DNA of 64,000 bases from Arenicola marina (lineage: Eukaryota; Annelida; Polychaeta; Arenicolidae), in assembly GCA_964019135.1 (NCBI GenBank), contig OZ025255.1, forward strand, positions 7,068,001 through 7,132,000, given 5' to 3'. Shown here piece after piece: positions 1 through 11,379 of this stretch. Within the stretch, counting starts at the first letter, position 1, and the number at the start of each line of letters is the position of its first letter. Below the pieces are notes generated by a model. The model did no database searches and was not told the origin of the DNA. It saw only the letters and a program-made list of their open reading frames with translations. The position numbers and the translations under genes were made by a program.

Positions 1-130
1 GCCGACGTGAGGCGTGGCCGCCTGCTCCCACGGTCAGCCGTCCCCGCGCACATCCCCGCGCGCGACGCCTCCTTTGTGGCAGCGTTGTGGCAGCGTCATG
101 ACGCTGACGTGTCATGACGCTGCTGACGTG
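1..130. other. GC-rich unique flank with CRE-like dyads
   Basis: Short GC-rich stretch before the first array. Around 90-118 it holds two copies of the dyad AGCGTCATGACGCT or part of it, with TGACGTG motifs between. These resemble CRE half sites, but no gene can be tied to them. No supported coding region. Confidence 0.3.
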
Positions 131-692
131 GCTGCGGCCAGTACCACTAGAGGTGCATGGGACGGCGGTGTAACCACGCCCACCCGGCTGCGGCCAGTAC
201 CACTAGAAGTGCATGGGACGGCGGTGTAACCACGCCCACCCGGCTGCGGCCAGTACCACTAGAGGTGCATGGGACGGCGGTGTAACCACGCCCACCCGGC
301 TGCGGCCAGTACCACTAGAGGTGCATGGGACGGCGGTGTAACCACGCCCACCCGGCTGCGGCCAGTACCACTAGAGGTGCATGGGACGGCGGTGTAACCA
401 CGCCCACCCGGCTGCGGCCAGTACCACTAGAGGTGCATGGGACGGCGGTGTAACCACGCCCACCCGGCTGCGGCCAGTACCACTAGAGGTGCATGGGACG
501 GCGGTGTAACCACGCCCACCCGGCTGCGGCCAGTACCACTAGAGGTGCATGGGACGGCGGTGTAACCACGCCCACCCGGCTACGGCCAGTACCACTAGAG
601 GTGCATGGGACGGCGGTGTAACCACGCCCACCCGGCTGCGGCCAGTACCACTAGAGGTGCATGGGACGGCGGTGTAACCACGCCCACCCGGC
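131..692. repeat. 56-bp minisatellite, about 10 copies
   Basis: The monomer recurs at 131, 187, 243 and so on, every 56 bases, with almost no substitutions (one G/A change near 582). The near identity implies recent expansion or homogenisation. The monomer carries CACTAGAGGTGCATGGGACG followed by a CCACGCCCACC box. No coding sense is apparent. Confidence 0.95.
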
Positions 693-1530
693 GTGACCCA
701 CCTTAGATGTACACCTATAGAGCTATACAGTTCTCGCGATCGGGCCGCGTGCCCATGTTGAAGTATAGGCAGCTATAAGTCAATTTCTTCCAGGTTTATT
801 CTAAAGACTATGAGTACAATTTCACTAAACATGGCTATGGGAGATATACGTTAAAATATTTGGAGGCGATGAAGCGCAAAACTTTCGGAATATACAAGGA
901 AAAATCCGTCTTCAAAACACTCGAAAGCTAAAAATAACGTTCAGAGTTTCGCGTGCCTCCGCGGGTGCGTCATTAAACCACATGGTAAAGATAAAATAAG
1001 ACCAGTTGGATGTTTTCGTATCACTTTTGGATCACGAAAAGACCAAGTTTCTTCATTTTTGTAAGTTTTCTGTTTGAAGCGTTGCGCCAACGTTGTCACC
1101 GAGGGAGAATCCGTGTGACGTCCTAACACCTCGTTTTCGTAGGAAATGCTAAAAAACTTTAGTTTCTCAGTCGTATTTGTCCTGTCGTAACAAATATTCG
1201 TCATTGTGATGGCGCAAACGAATACAAAATATGTCATCTATCCGTTTTTTTAAGCTATATTTCTTAAATATTTTTAATCATAGCGCTAGGCCTTCCGCAA
1301 TCGACCCACCCCTCGGCGCCGGGCTTTTGCGCAGGTAGTCTGATTCCCAGTCTCTCTCTTTGCGTAACGTACACGTCACCCCTACGTCACAGATAGTCAG
1401 GATACCAGTGTGCGCAGAGATTCTAAACTCGTTCCGAACACCTGCTTCGTTTGTTTGTCCCCAAAATGTGTAAACCGGAAGTCTAAGCGAACGAGACTTT
1501 ATAGCCCTATATATACATCAGTAACCACGC
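693..1530. other. Unique spacer, promoter-like at 1370-1520
   Basis: About 840 bases without a repeat. An open frame on the minus strand (1237 to 941, 98 codons, ATG start) shows no recognisable domain, and I do not call it a gene. The right part has a CRE-like CCTACGTCAC near 1390, an ETS-like ACCGGAAGT near 1474 and a TATATATA near 1509. This could be a promoter on either strand, but no downstream gene supports it. Confidence 0.25.
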
Positions 1531-1533
1531 CGC

Positions 1534-1795
1534 ATGAGTCTAGGTATGACTGCAGCCACCCGGCCCCCGCGCCGCGACAGTCTAGGTAGGACTGCAGCCA
1601 CCCGGCCCCCGCGCCGCGACAGTCTAGGTATGACTGCAGCCACCCGGCCCCCGCGCCGCGACAGTTTAGGTATGACTGCAGCCACCCGGCCCCCGCGCCG
1701 CGACAGTCTAGGTATGACTGCAGCCACCCGGCCCCCGCGCCGCGACAGTCTAGGTATGACTGCAGCCACCCGGCCCCCGCGCCGCGACAGTCTGA
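1534..1795. repeat. 42-bp minisatellite, about 6 copies
   Basis: The monomer begins GACTGCAGCCACCCGGCCCC and repeats every 42 bases from about 1548. Because 42 is divisible by three, it stays open on both strands as a 14-residue repeat. This is a property of the monomer rather than evidence for a protein. Confidence 0.95.
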
Positions 1796-1829
1796 CCCAG
1801 GCGCTGGACCCGGGCGCTGGAGCACCACG

Positions 1830-3370
1830 GCAGGCTTCGTCACCTCAGTGCCACCGCTCGGCAGGCTCCGTCACCTCAGTGCCACCGCTCGGCAGGCTGC
1901 GTCACCTCAGTGCCACCGCTCGGCAGGCTCCGTCACCTCAGTGCCACCGCTCGGCAGGCTTCGTCACCTCAGTGCCACAGCTCGGCAGGCTCCATCACCT
2001 CAGTGCCACCGCTCGGCAGGCTCCGTCACCTCAGTGCCACCGCTCGGCAGGCTGCGTCACCTCAGTGCCACCGCTCGGCAGGCTCCGTCACCTCAGTGCC
2101 ACCGCTCGGCAGGCTTCGTCACCTCAGTGCCACAGCTCGGCAGGCTCCATCACCTCAGTGCCACCGCTCGGCAGGCTCCGTCACCTCAGTGCCACCGCTC
2201 GGCAGGCTGCGTCACCTCAGTGCCACCGCTCGGCAGGCTCCATCACCTCAGTGCCACCGCTCGGCAGGCTCCGTCACCTCAGTGCCACCGCTCGGCAGGC
2301 TGCGTCACCTCAGTGCCACCGCTCGGTAGGCTCCGTCACCTCAGTGCCACCGCTCGGCAGGCTCCGTCACCTCAGTGCCACCGCTCGGCAGGCTGCGTCA
2401 CCTCAGTGCCACCGCTCGGCAGGCTCCGTCACCTCAGTGCCACCACTCGGCAGGCTCCGTCGCCTCAGTGCCACCGCTCGGCAGGCTCCGTCACCTCAGT
2501 GCCACCGCTCGGCAGGCTGCGTCACCTCAGTGCCACCACTCGGCAGGCTCCGTCACCTCAGTGCCACCGCTCGGCAGGCTCCGTCACCTCAGTGCCACCG
2601 CTCGGCAGGCTCCGTCACCTCAGTGCCACCGCTCGGCAGGCTCCGTCACCTCAGTGCCACCGCTCGGCAGGCTCCGTCACCTCAGTGCCACCGCTCGGCA
2701 GGCTCCGTCACCTCAGTGCCACCGCTCGGCAGACTCCGTCACCTCAGTGCCACCGCTCGGCAGGCTCCGTCACCTCAGTGCCACCGGTCGGCAGGCTCCG
2801 TCACCTCAGTGCCACCGCTCGGCAGGCTCCGTCACCTCAGTGCCACCGCTCGGCAGGCTGCGTCACCTCAGTGCCACCGCTCGGCAGGCTCCGTCACCTC
2901 AGTGCCACCACTCGGCAGGCTCTGTCACCTCAGTGTCACCGCTCGGCAGGCTCCGTCACCTCAGTGCCACCGCTCGGCAGGCTCCGTCACCTCAGTGCCA
3001 CCGCTCGGCAGGCTCCGTCACCTCAGTGCCACCGCTCGGCAGGCTCCGTCACCTCAGTGCCACCGCTCGGCAGGCTCCGTCACCTCAGTGTCACCGCTCG
3101 GCAGGCTCCGTCACCTCAGTGTCACCGCTCGGCAGGCTCCGTCACCTCAGTGCCACCGCTCGGCAGGCTCCGTCACCTCAGCGCCACCGTTCGGCAGGCT
3201 CCGTCACCTCAGTGCCACCACTCGGCAGGCTCCGTCACCTCAGTGCCACCGCTCGGCAGGCTCCGTCACCTCAGTGCCACCGCTCGGCAGGCTCCGTCAC
3301 CTCAGTGCCACCGCTCAGCAGGCTCCGTCACCTCAGTGTCACCGCTCGGCAGGCTCCGTCACCTCACTTA
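1830..3370. repeat. 31-bp minisatellite, about 50 copies
   Basis: The monomer is built on CGCTCGGCAGGCTCCGTCAC plus CTCAGTGCCAC (31 bases). It is stop-free in three forward frames, so long overlapping frames (up to 659 codons) run through it. Variants with TGCGTCAC, TTCGTCAC or CCATCACC recur in blocks in the left third (for example around 1930-2330). This indicates multi-monomer duplication. Confidence 0.95.
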
Positions 3371-3431
3371 TAACCCCAGCGGCTCTCGATGAGCCCATCA
3401 TCCTGCCTCCCACTGCCACTGCTGGTCACAG

Positions 3432-3466
3432 TCACCAGCAGCAACAGCAGCAGCAGCAGCAGCAGC
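3432..3466 (+). repeat. CAG microsatellite
   Basis: Short interrupted (CAG)n tract, about ten triplets, just past the 31-bp array. No reading frame supports a polyglutamine protein here. Confidence 0.8.
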
Positions 3467-3734
3467 GCATCGGGGTCTCATTGCCATGGCAACCGTTCAT
3501 AATGTTGCCATGACATTGTGGCTTTGGGCACCCTGGGGAATAGCACTGTGGGAGTCGATGGGGGTGGGGGATGATGGGTCTCCCCGGACGAGAGGTGGGG
3601 GTTGGTGGGGTAGGGGTTGCTGACGAAGGCCCGGGGTCGTTGTCGGTGTGGCCGTCCATAACAATGGGTCTGATGAGAAGGCCCTTCCCCCAGAGACAGA
3701 CCGATCACTGCCTCATAAGACACTGTCCCCAGGC

Positions 3735-3778
3735 GTGTGTGTGTGTGTGTGCGGTGGGGGGAGGGGGGGGGGGGGGCA
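3735..3778 (+). repeat. (GT)n followed by poly-G
   Basis: A GT run of about eight units is followed by interrupted G runs. Similar G-homopolymer tracts occur at 5681, 10161, 18865, 20180 and 21426. Confidence 0.8.
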
Positions 3779-3793
3779 GCAAGGTCGTAGGCG

Positions 3794-3984
3794 TCAGGCG
3801 ACCATATCCTTATTAGGACAATTTTTCCGTGGTCCTTCTTTTTCTTCTACAGCGATCTTACTTCGAATGAGATGCGGCATGTCCTTCGCGTCATAATATT
3901 TGGTATGTAAAACATTTTTAGAATTCACAATGACAGGTACACCGCAATCCCCGATATATTCGCCACAAAAAAGAGGGTTTCCTC
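3794..3984 (-). CDS. Possible terminal exon, unknown protein
   Basis: On the minus strand a pyrimidine-rich acceptor (CATGTCTTTCTGCAG) opens onto an uninterrupted frame of about 62 codons ending in TGA. The frame has mixed, non-repetitive composition and three cysteines (NPLFC, GDC, KNC), with charged residues toward the end. The upstream part of the same frame has no ATG at a plausible position before the acceptor, so if real this is a downstream exon. I recognise no family. It may be an exon of a host gene or a remnant of a mobile element. The upstream exons would lie at higher coordinates and I cannot identify them. Confidence 0.25.
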
Positions 3985-4063
3985 CTGCAGAAAGACATGG
4001 AAACCTAAAAGCACCAACCATAGCCAGCAGCGAAAAAAGTACCAATTTGGCCAATAGAGCCTG

Positions 4064-4489
4064 GGACTTATTCGAGCCACTGCACGCAATAGCACAGCTA
4101 CATGGCTTAGCCTACCCCCACCCCCTCCAACTCCCCAGCCCCACACGATCAGCGAGGCCAGTGGTAGACCCTGGCGACACAGGTGGAGGGGACTCAGGAA
4201 ATGGGCTGGGTCGGGGGAGTGACGTCAGGTGGAGAAAAGCAAGCAAAAAAGCATCAGTAAAAGACTGAGGACAGGTTACTTGCCGAGTCCCCTAATGTTC
4301 CGTGACAGGCGAGGGAGACTGGTGGACTGGAGGCGAGCTGTCACGTCCAATACCACCTATTCAACTATCCATAACCCCCCCCCCCCCCACCCCACCTCTC
4401 TAACCTTTACATACGCAAACTGCCGTGGCAACGCTCAGGCGAGAACAGAAATCGCATTACAGCCTCTACATTACATTACGGCTACAGGG
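4064..4489. other. Spacer without supported gene
   Basis: Unique sequence with a poly-C tract at 4376-4389 and C-rich strings near 4120. No convincing coding frame. Confidence 0.4.
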
Positions 4490-5284
4490 CAGGGAGCAAT
4501 GGTAGAGAAAGACAGGGAGCAATGGTAGAGACAGACAGCGAGCAATAGTAGAGACAGACAGGGAGCAATGGTACAGGCAGATAGGGAGCAATGGTAGAGA
4601 CAGACAGGGAGCAATGGTAGAGACAGATAGGGAGCAATGGTAGAGACAGACAGAGAGCAATGGTAGAGACCGACAGGGAGCAATGGTAGAGACAGACAGG
4701 GATCAATGGTAGAGACAGACAGGGATCAATGGTAGAGACAGATAGGGAGCAATGGTAGAGACAGATAGGGAGCAATGGTAGAGACAGACAGAGAGCAATG
4801 GTAGAGACCGACAGGGAGCAATGGTAGAGACAGACAGGGATCAATGGTAGAGACAGGCAGGGATCAATGGTAGAGACAGATAGGGAGCAATGGTAGAGAC
4901 AGACAGGGAGCAATGGTAGAGACAGACATGGAGCAATGGTAGAGACAAACAGGGAGCAATGGTACAGACAGACAGGGAGCAATGGTACAGACAGATAGGG
5001 AGCAATGGTACAGACAGACGGAGCAATGGTACAGACAGATAGGGAGCAATGGTAGAGACAGACAGGGAGCAATGGTAGAGACAGACGGAGCAATGGTAGA
5101 GAGAGACAGGGAGCAATGGTGCAGACAGATAGGGAGCAATGGTAGAGACAGACAGGGAGCAATGGTAGAGACCGGCAGGGAACAATGGTAGAGACCGACA
5201 GGGAGCAATGGTAGAGACAGACAGGGATCAATGGTAGAGACAGATAGGGAGCAATGGTAGAGACAGACAGAGAGCAATGGTAGA
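4490..5284. repeat. 23-bp minisatellite, about 34 copies
   Basis: Monomer GGGAGCAATGGTAGAGACAG plus ACA, 23 bases. Variants (GATAGGG, GATCAATGG, GGTACAGAC) appear in repeated order, for example two matching blocks near 4600-4700 and 4740-4830. The array therefore grew partly by multi-monomer duplication. It is open on the minus strand in all frames, which is not evidence of coding. Confidence 0.95.
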
Positions 5285-5544
5285 CAGGTAATGCAGGGTT
5301 GGTTGGTTGGTTATTCAGTAAGCTTTAACCACTTTTGGTCATATCGCGCCAATGGGAGAAGGAAGGGAGAGTGGAGCACATGCCCCCGGGGGTAACCCCC
5401 TACTCTTTACGAAGAAGGACATGGGATCTTTATCCTGCGACCACACAGACATGGCCACAGCAGGGCTCGAACCACCGACCCACGTTAGGCTCTCAGGTGA
5501 AAAGAGCACACTGCACTGTCGCGCCAGCCCCAGGTAATGCAGGG
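5285..5544 (-). mobile_element. tRNA-derived SINE with 14-bp target duplication
   Basis: A 232-base element (5299-5530) reads on the minus strand. It starts with a tRNA-like head carrying a B box (GGTTCGAGCCC) and ends in a simple tail that reads as (AACC)n. Both sides carry the same 14 bases, CAGGTAATGCAGGG (5285-5298 and 5531-5544), a perfect target-site duplication typical of LINE-mediated insertion. The left duplicate touches the last monomer of the 23-bp array. Intact target duplications suggest a fairly young insertion. The SINE family and host clade cannot be named from this alone. Confidence 0.8.
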
Positions 5545-6130
5545 AGTGCTGGGGCACCCAGCAGGGCGTTGACGAGAGACACACCCTGTGGAGAGCCAGG
5601 CAGTAGGCAGCAACTTGCACATCGCTGGTCTCCACCCATCCAAGCATGGGCGCACGCATGTCTGCGCGGTGCCAGAGGGGGGGGGGGGGGTGAGGGCAGA
5701 TTGGGGCAGGGAAGTGATCATATATTGAGTAGGACCGTCCCTCCGCTGACAGAAAATCGTGGGAGACCTTGGCCACGTGTTCCCTACGCCCGTAACTTTA
5801 GCGAGAGCCTACTGAGTGGACAACACGCGGTCTAGGGGATCTCCCTCAGACAGACTTACCCACTAGGTGTCACCTGTCTCGACTGACGCGTAACGCGCAG
5901 TACGCAGAGAGCAGACACAATGACATCTAGCGACAGGTAGGAGCCGTCCCCTGCATCAGTTCTCTGATATCTGCGAGTCACCAGAGCAACCCCCGGGGAG
6001 GAGTCCAAACAGTGACACCCCCGCTCAGGCCGAGATACAAGGCACATTCATCGGAATCACAAGGGTCAGTCATTTCATTACATAAAACTGTAGCCCGACG
6101 AGAAAGTCGGTCAGTAGTGACATAAGTGAC
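5545..6130. other. Unique spacer, no supported gene
   Basis: GC-moderate unique DNA with a poly-G tract near 5681-5690. Open frames here show no domain. Confidence 0.4.
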
Positions 6131-6139
6131 CAGATGTTT

Positions 6140-6789
6140 TGTCGTGGCAGAGTGAGTGACTGGGCGGCCTGAGTGACCCGGCAGTCGGAGTGACTTGGCG
6201 GTCTAAGTGACCCGGCGGTCTGATTGACTTGGGGGTCTGACTGACCCGGTGGTCCGAGTGGCCCAGTGGTCTCAATGACTTGTTGGGTCTGAGTGACCCG
6301 GCGATCTAAGTGACTTGGCGGTGTGAGTGACTTGGCTGTCTGAGTGACCCGGCGATCTAAGTGACTTGGCGGTGTGAGTGACTTGGCGGTCTAAGTGACC
6401 CGGCGGTCTGTGTGACTTGGCGGTGTGAGTGACTTGGCGGTCTGAGTGACTTGGCGGTGTGAGTGATATGGCGGTCTAAGTGACCCGGCGGTCTGTGTGA
6501 CTTGGCGGTCTGAGTGACTTGGCGGTGTGAGTGACTTGGCGGTGTGAGTGACTTGGCGGTCTGAGTGACTTGGCGGTCTGAGTGACTTGGCGGTGTGAGT
6601 CACTTGGCGGTCTGAGTGACTTGGCGGTCTGCTTGACCCGGCGGTCTCAATGACTTGTTGGTCTGAGGGACTTTTGGCGGTCTGAGTGACTTGGCGGTCT
6701 GAGCGACTTGGCGGTCTGAGTGACTTGGCGGTCTGAGTGACTTGGCGGTCTGAGTGAACCGGCGGTCTGAGTGAATTGCAGGTCTGAGT
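6140..6789. repeat. 17-bp minisatellite, left part
   Basis: About 38 copies of GTGACTTGGCGGTCTGA with variants CCCGGCGGTC, GGTGTGAGT and CTAAGTGAC. The same array resumes at 7092 after the inserted element. Confidence 0.95.
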
Positions 6790-7091
6790 CTGGGCTCGCG
6801 CTAGGATATTTTTTTCATTAGCCAATTTGGCTAATTCTGTGGAAAAACATTAGCCAAAATGAGCCAAATATATTGGTTATAAATCTCATAACTGGAGATG
6901 AATGTAGTAGATCTACCATGTAATGTGTTTTCCAGGCACATCTATGCCTTGATAGCCAGAGGAACAGTTGATAAATGGGGTTAAACACTTATTTTATATT
7001 CGGCATTTTGGCGAGTGTCCAGGAAGTTCTTATCGCCAAATCCCGAATTTTCTCGCCAAATGGCTATTGGCGAATGCTAACGCGAGCCCAG
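6790..7091. mobile_element. 302-bp MITE inserted in the 17-bp array
   Basis: The ends are inverted: CTGGGCTCGCGCTAGGAT at the left, and CTGGGCTCGCGTTAGCAT when the right end is read on the minus strand. It is flanked by TGAGT on both sides (6785-6789 and 7092-7096). Removing the element and one TGAGT restores the phase of the 17-bp array exactly, so it inserted into an existing array. The interior is AT-rich with an ATTAGCCAATTTGGCTAAT dyad and no coding. The GGGCTCG-type end is reminiscent of hAT elements, but those usually duplicate 8 bp, so the superfamily is open. Confidence 0.8.
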
Positions 7092-7282
7092 TGAGTGACT
7101 TATTGGTCTGAGTGAATCGGCGGTCTGAGTGACTTGGCGGTCTGAGTGACCCGGCTGTCTGAGTGACTTGGCGGTCGGAGTGACTTGGCGGTCTGAGTGA
7201 CCCGGCTGTCTGAGTGACTTGGCGGTCGGAGTGACTTGGCGGTCTGAGTGACCCGGCTGTCTGAGTGACTTGGCGGTGTGGG
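7092..7282. repeat. 17-bp minisatellite, right part
   Basis: Continuation of the array interrupted at 6790. It shows a higher-order unit of three monomers, 51 bases (CCCGGCTGTC, ACTTGGCGGTCGG, ACTTGGCGGTCTG), repeated about three times. Confidence 0.95.
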
Positions 7283-7399
7283 CTCCCATCTAGTCCCTAG
7301 ACTAGCCACTCACACCATAACCGTGTGTTTGTGATCATCAGCAGAACAATGCCGAGCGTATGCTGGAGAAGTCCATAGTATTGAGTACGTTATGATACA

Positions 7400-7530
7400 G
7401 TTGCAGTATTTCTGGTCCCAGACCCGAATGGACGTCGAAAGTTCATTACCCGACCCGGCGGGATTCGAACCGGCGACCCTTCGCATCCAGGTCGAACACC
7501 TGACGCATTAGACCAAAGGGAACTTCCCAT
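7400..7530 (-). mobile_element. tRNA-derived SINE fragment
   Basis: The minus strand carries a B-box-like GCCGGTTCGAATCCCGCC preceded by a tRNA-like arm (GGTGTTCGACCTGGATGCG). It is followed by a body with TTTCGACGTCCATTCGGGTC. A second copy of the body lies at 7721-7790 and lacks the B-box segment. The boundaries are approximate and no target duplication was found. Confidence 0.55.
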
Positions 7531-7720
7531 TTGGCCCGAGGCTCTTGGTGTCTTTCATCCACAGGGCCTGGGCCGAAATATCACACTCCACCCTTTCCCA
7601 AATCGACTGCGACATCGCAGTGACCGCCACGACCAGCCATCAAACATGACGAATACCGGCCATACCCTGTGGCTCCGGGTGGTTTCGACGACCCAGGCTC
7701 GTCTCCATCGGCACTAAATG

Positions 7721-7790
7721 TAGTACTTCTGGTCCCAGGCCCGAATGGACGTCGAAAGTTCACTACCCTTCGCATCCAGGGCGAATACCT
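7721..7790 (-). repeat. Partial second copy of the same SINE body
   Basis: Shares TCTGGTCCCAG, CCCGAATGGACGTCGAAAGT and TTCGCATCCAG with 7407-7490. It misses about 28 bases around the B box, between short CCC repeats. This looks like a deletion between microhomologies. It abuts the next minisatellite. Confidence 0.6.
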
Positions 7791-9053
7791 TGCTGATATA
7801 ACACTGCCACTGTCCCGACAGTGCCCAGGTACTGTGTGGTATAGGTTAACCATAGAGCCTATATACACTATAGCACTGCCACTGTCCGACAGTGCCCAGG
7901 TACTGTGTGGTATAGGTTAACCATAGAGCCTATATACACTATGGCACTGCCACTGTCCGACAGTGCCCAGATACTGTGTGGTATAGGTTAATCATAGAGC
8001 CTATATACACTATAGCACTGCCACTGTCCGACAGTGCCCAGGTACTGTGTGGTATAGGTTAACCATAGAGCCTATATACACTATAGCACTGCCACTGTCC
8101 GACAGTGCCCAGGTACTGTGTGGTATAGGTTAACCATAGAGCCTATATACACTATGGCACTGCCACTGTCCGACAGTGCCCAGATACTGTGTGGTATAGG
8201 TTAACCATAGAGCCTATATACACTATAGCACTGCCACTGTCCGACAGTGCCCAGGTACTGTGTGGTATAGGTTAACCATAGAGCCTATATACACTATAGC
8301 ACTGCCACTGTCCGACAGTGCCCAGGTACTGTGTGGTATAGGTTAACCATAGAGCCTATATACACTATAGCACTGCCACTGTCCGACAGTGCCCAGGTAC
8401 TGTGTGGTATAGGTTAACCATAGAGCCTATATACACTATAGCACTGCCACTGTCCGACAGTGCCCAGGTACTGTGTGGTATAGGTTAACCATAGAGCCTA
8501 TATACACTATAGCACTGCCACTGTCCGACAGTGCCCAGGTACTGTGTGGTATAGGTTAACCATAGAGCCTATATACACTATAGCACTGCCACTGTCCGAC
8601 AGTGCCCAGGTACTGTGTGGTATAGGTTAACCATAGAGCCTATATACACTATAGCACTGCCACTGTCCGACAGTGCCCAGATACTGTGTGGTATAGGTTA
8701 ACCATAGAGCCTATATACACTATAGCACTGCCACTGTCCGACAGTGCCCAGATACTGTGTGGTATAGGTTAACCATAGAGCCTATATACACTATAGCACT
8801 GCCACTGTACGACAGTGCCCAGATACTGTGTGGTATAGGTTAACCATAGAGCCTATATACACTATAGCACTGCCACTGTACGACAGTGCCCAGATACTGT
8901 GTGGTATAGGTTAACCAGAGCCTATATACACTATAGCACTGCCACTGTCCGACAGTGCCCAGATACTGTGTGGTATAGGTTAACCAGAGCCTATATACAC
9001 TATAGCACTGCCACTGTACGACAGTGCCCAGATACTGTGTGGTATAGGTTAAA
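7791..9053. repeat. 71-bp minisatellite, about 17-18 copies
   Basis: The period is 71 bases, checked at 7861 and 7932. Each monomer carries the hairpin-forming CACTGTCCGACAGTG and the palindromic GGTTAACC. Three late monomers lose two bases (ACCAGAGCC instead of ACCATAGAGCC), or change CCGACAG to ACGACAG. Such changes cluster at the right end. Confidence 0.95.
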
Positions 9054-11370
9054 ATAAATATATCTAACTCCTAGTTGAAATGAGCGTTATCGTCCCGTCG
9101 CCAGACGCGGGACGAGAGTACACAGGTTTGGTTCATGGCGCAGAACAATACATGTTTACAGCAGCCCCACCGCACCCCCCACCCCCAAAGCGCGGCGTCC
9201 TGGGCCGGTATCAGACTAGTTTGAATTGTAACAGGGGCATGATAGTGCAGGATAGTTAGTTTGCAGTCAGCGACGTTTAAACTTCCATACATAACATGTA
9301 GGCTACAGTATGAACCATGATCTCACCTTGCTGAGCAACGTCCGGTCCTGTAGTCTAGCGCAAGGAGACTGTGGGTAATATCGGCGTACCGAGGAGCAGG
9401 CAAGTAAGCCAACACAACGGGCAGAGACCGACCCACCGACAGTCCAAAACGCCGCAGTCTATCTTCATGCCTTGAAGCCTTTCCATACCCACCCCCACCC
9501 CTCGCACCACCCTCTTCGCCTGCCCGCCTGCACGCAACCAACCCTCCTGCCGCACCCTGACCCCCACCGCGCCACTGCCCTTCAAACGGCCTTCCCCGGG
9601 CGTGCCATTGCTAAGCAACCGCCACCCTCTTTCTTCCTCAGTGGCAGGTTGGGCAGAACGGCCCCGGCCCGTTGTCTGCCCGACCCGGGGTGCGAGCAAT
9701 ACTGGCTCGGGTGGCTGACGGGATGGATGGGGGTAATAGGGGGTAGCTAGGGTGGGAGATGTGAGGTTGGGGTGGGGGCGGTTGAGGAGCCATAAAACCG
9801 TAGTCTTTCGGTATCGAATATCATTATCCACTTAAAATACAGGAAAAACACGATGTACTTGAAGCATCACTCTCTACATATTGGTGTTACTGTCAGATTG
9901 CCCCCCACATCAGAAGGGCGGGGAGGGTCTACATTAACACAAGCTTATGTCCCAGCTAGGCTCCCAATGTAAGGGCAATACCCACCCCCACTCCCTTCAG
10001 CTATCACCCTCTCACCCCGCCCGACCGTCACATGTACTGTCCATGCGGTACCACCTTGTCACTTCCAGTTGGCATGACGATACCGCCTCTAGTCCCTGTA
10101 CCAGAAGAACGAGCCATCTTTGCTTTGTTCTGCGTTGCGTGAGAAGGCCGAAACGGGCAGGGGGGGGGGGGGGGGGGAGGAAGAAAGGGCGACGCAGGGG
10201 AGGCGGTGTGGGTTAGCTGTGTGGGGGTGCTGCAGAGGTGGAGAGGGTCAGGGCCCGATGGTACATGTGGGGCTGCACAGGGATCGAGAAATACAATAAA
10301 CCAGTTCGTAACGCACATCTATCAATAATCTGCCTTTTCCACTTCCACGCCAGATCTAAATGCATACATATCACAACAGGAGAACCTAGGACAAACTATT
10401 CTCACGCCACATTGACACCATAAATACAACACCCTTGTGTACAGTTCACGAGGACAGCTTGTTTATGGATACAAATATAGGACATAAAGACATCCAGTTG
10501 CAATATCAAATATTATTAATCTATTATTTAGGAATAAGAGCTGCTGCTATATAATTTAATAACATGAGGCGAAGAGCTGCAAATTGAATGACAGATCGGT
10601 GGACCCTAATGATCCGGCCGCGTGACAGGACCTGATGCAGAGGGCACTGGATCGATAAAACAAAATGGCGGTTCTCTGAGTAACACTTCTCCCCATGATC
10701 TCCTGGGCGAAAGGTTTCCAAGCATCCCCACCTGTACCCCCCCCCCCCCCCAACTCTCTTCCCACCCCTAACCCCTAGACACGCAGGGGTGGGTGGGGAG
10801 TGGGGTGGACGCGTTACGTGCCTGGGTTAATAAACATGGCGCTTCAATATTGCCCGCCTGGTGGCGTGTTTTGAGGGTCCCTTGGTGACACCCCACCCCG
10901 ACATACACCCCTTCTTCTCGCCCATAATAAACAGCCACTAATAATATTGTAGAAAGAAGGAGCATGACTCCTTGTGTTGGGTGATCGGCAGTACTCGGCG
11001 GCGGTAAAGCCTCACAGCGGGGTAGACAATGTAGGCGGACTGCGCCCCGCACACAGTGCTCAACCCGGCGATGGTGAAAATATGTAAGAGAAGTCCCCAC
11101 CCCCCACCCCCTCCCTCTCATCTCCACCTGTTAATTTTGAAAAAATGGAAGAGGGGAGTAAAAAGCACAAAACTCGAAATGACCCTATGACCTCATGTTG
11201 TGCCTGTGGGCTCGGCGCGGCGCTCGCCCTACCCTGCCATCGCCAAGGACCACTTCAAAGGCAGTCGATCAATACACCGTGAGGAGACTTGTGTAATAAG
11301 GCCACACTGCCTTGCATGGTGGCATTATGACCCCACAACCCAGTGCGCCGTTTTCTGCCGTCGAGCCTGG
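9054..11370. other. 2.3-kb unique region, no supported gene
   Basis: Mixed unique DNA with homopolymer tracts: poly-C near 10738-10752 and poly-G near 10160-10178. Several short open frames overlap on both strands, none with a recognisable domain or convincing splice sites. I see nothing that can be annotated. Confidence 0.4.
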
Positions 11371-11379
11371 TAGTAACCA

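Noticed and set aside
1534-3513. 659-codon frame rich in SPQCHRSAG repeats
   Set aside because: It spans two unrelated minisatellites and a CAG tract; it is open only because the 42- and 31-bp monomers lack stops.
4482-5277. Minus-strand cysteine-rich frames (CLYHCSLSVSTIAP repeats) resembling a secreted protein
   Set aside because: Translation of the 23-bp array in shifting frames; no signal peptide or unique sequence.
10668-10690. AAAATGGCGG near 10668 as a gene start
   Set aside because: No open frame of useful length follows, and no promoter cluster or splice donor is seen.
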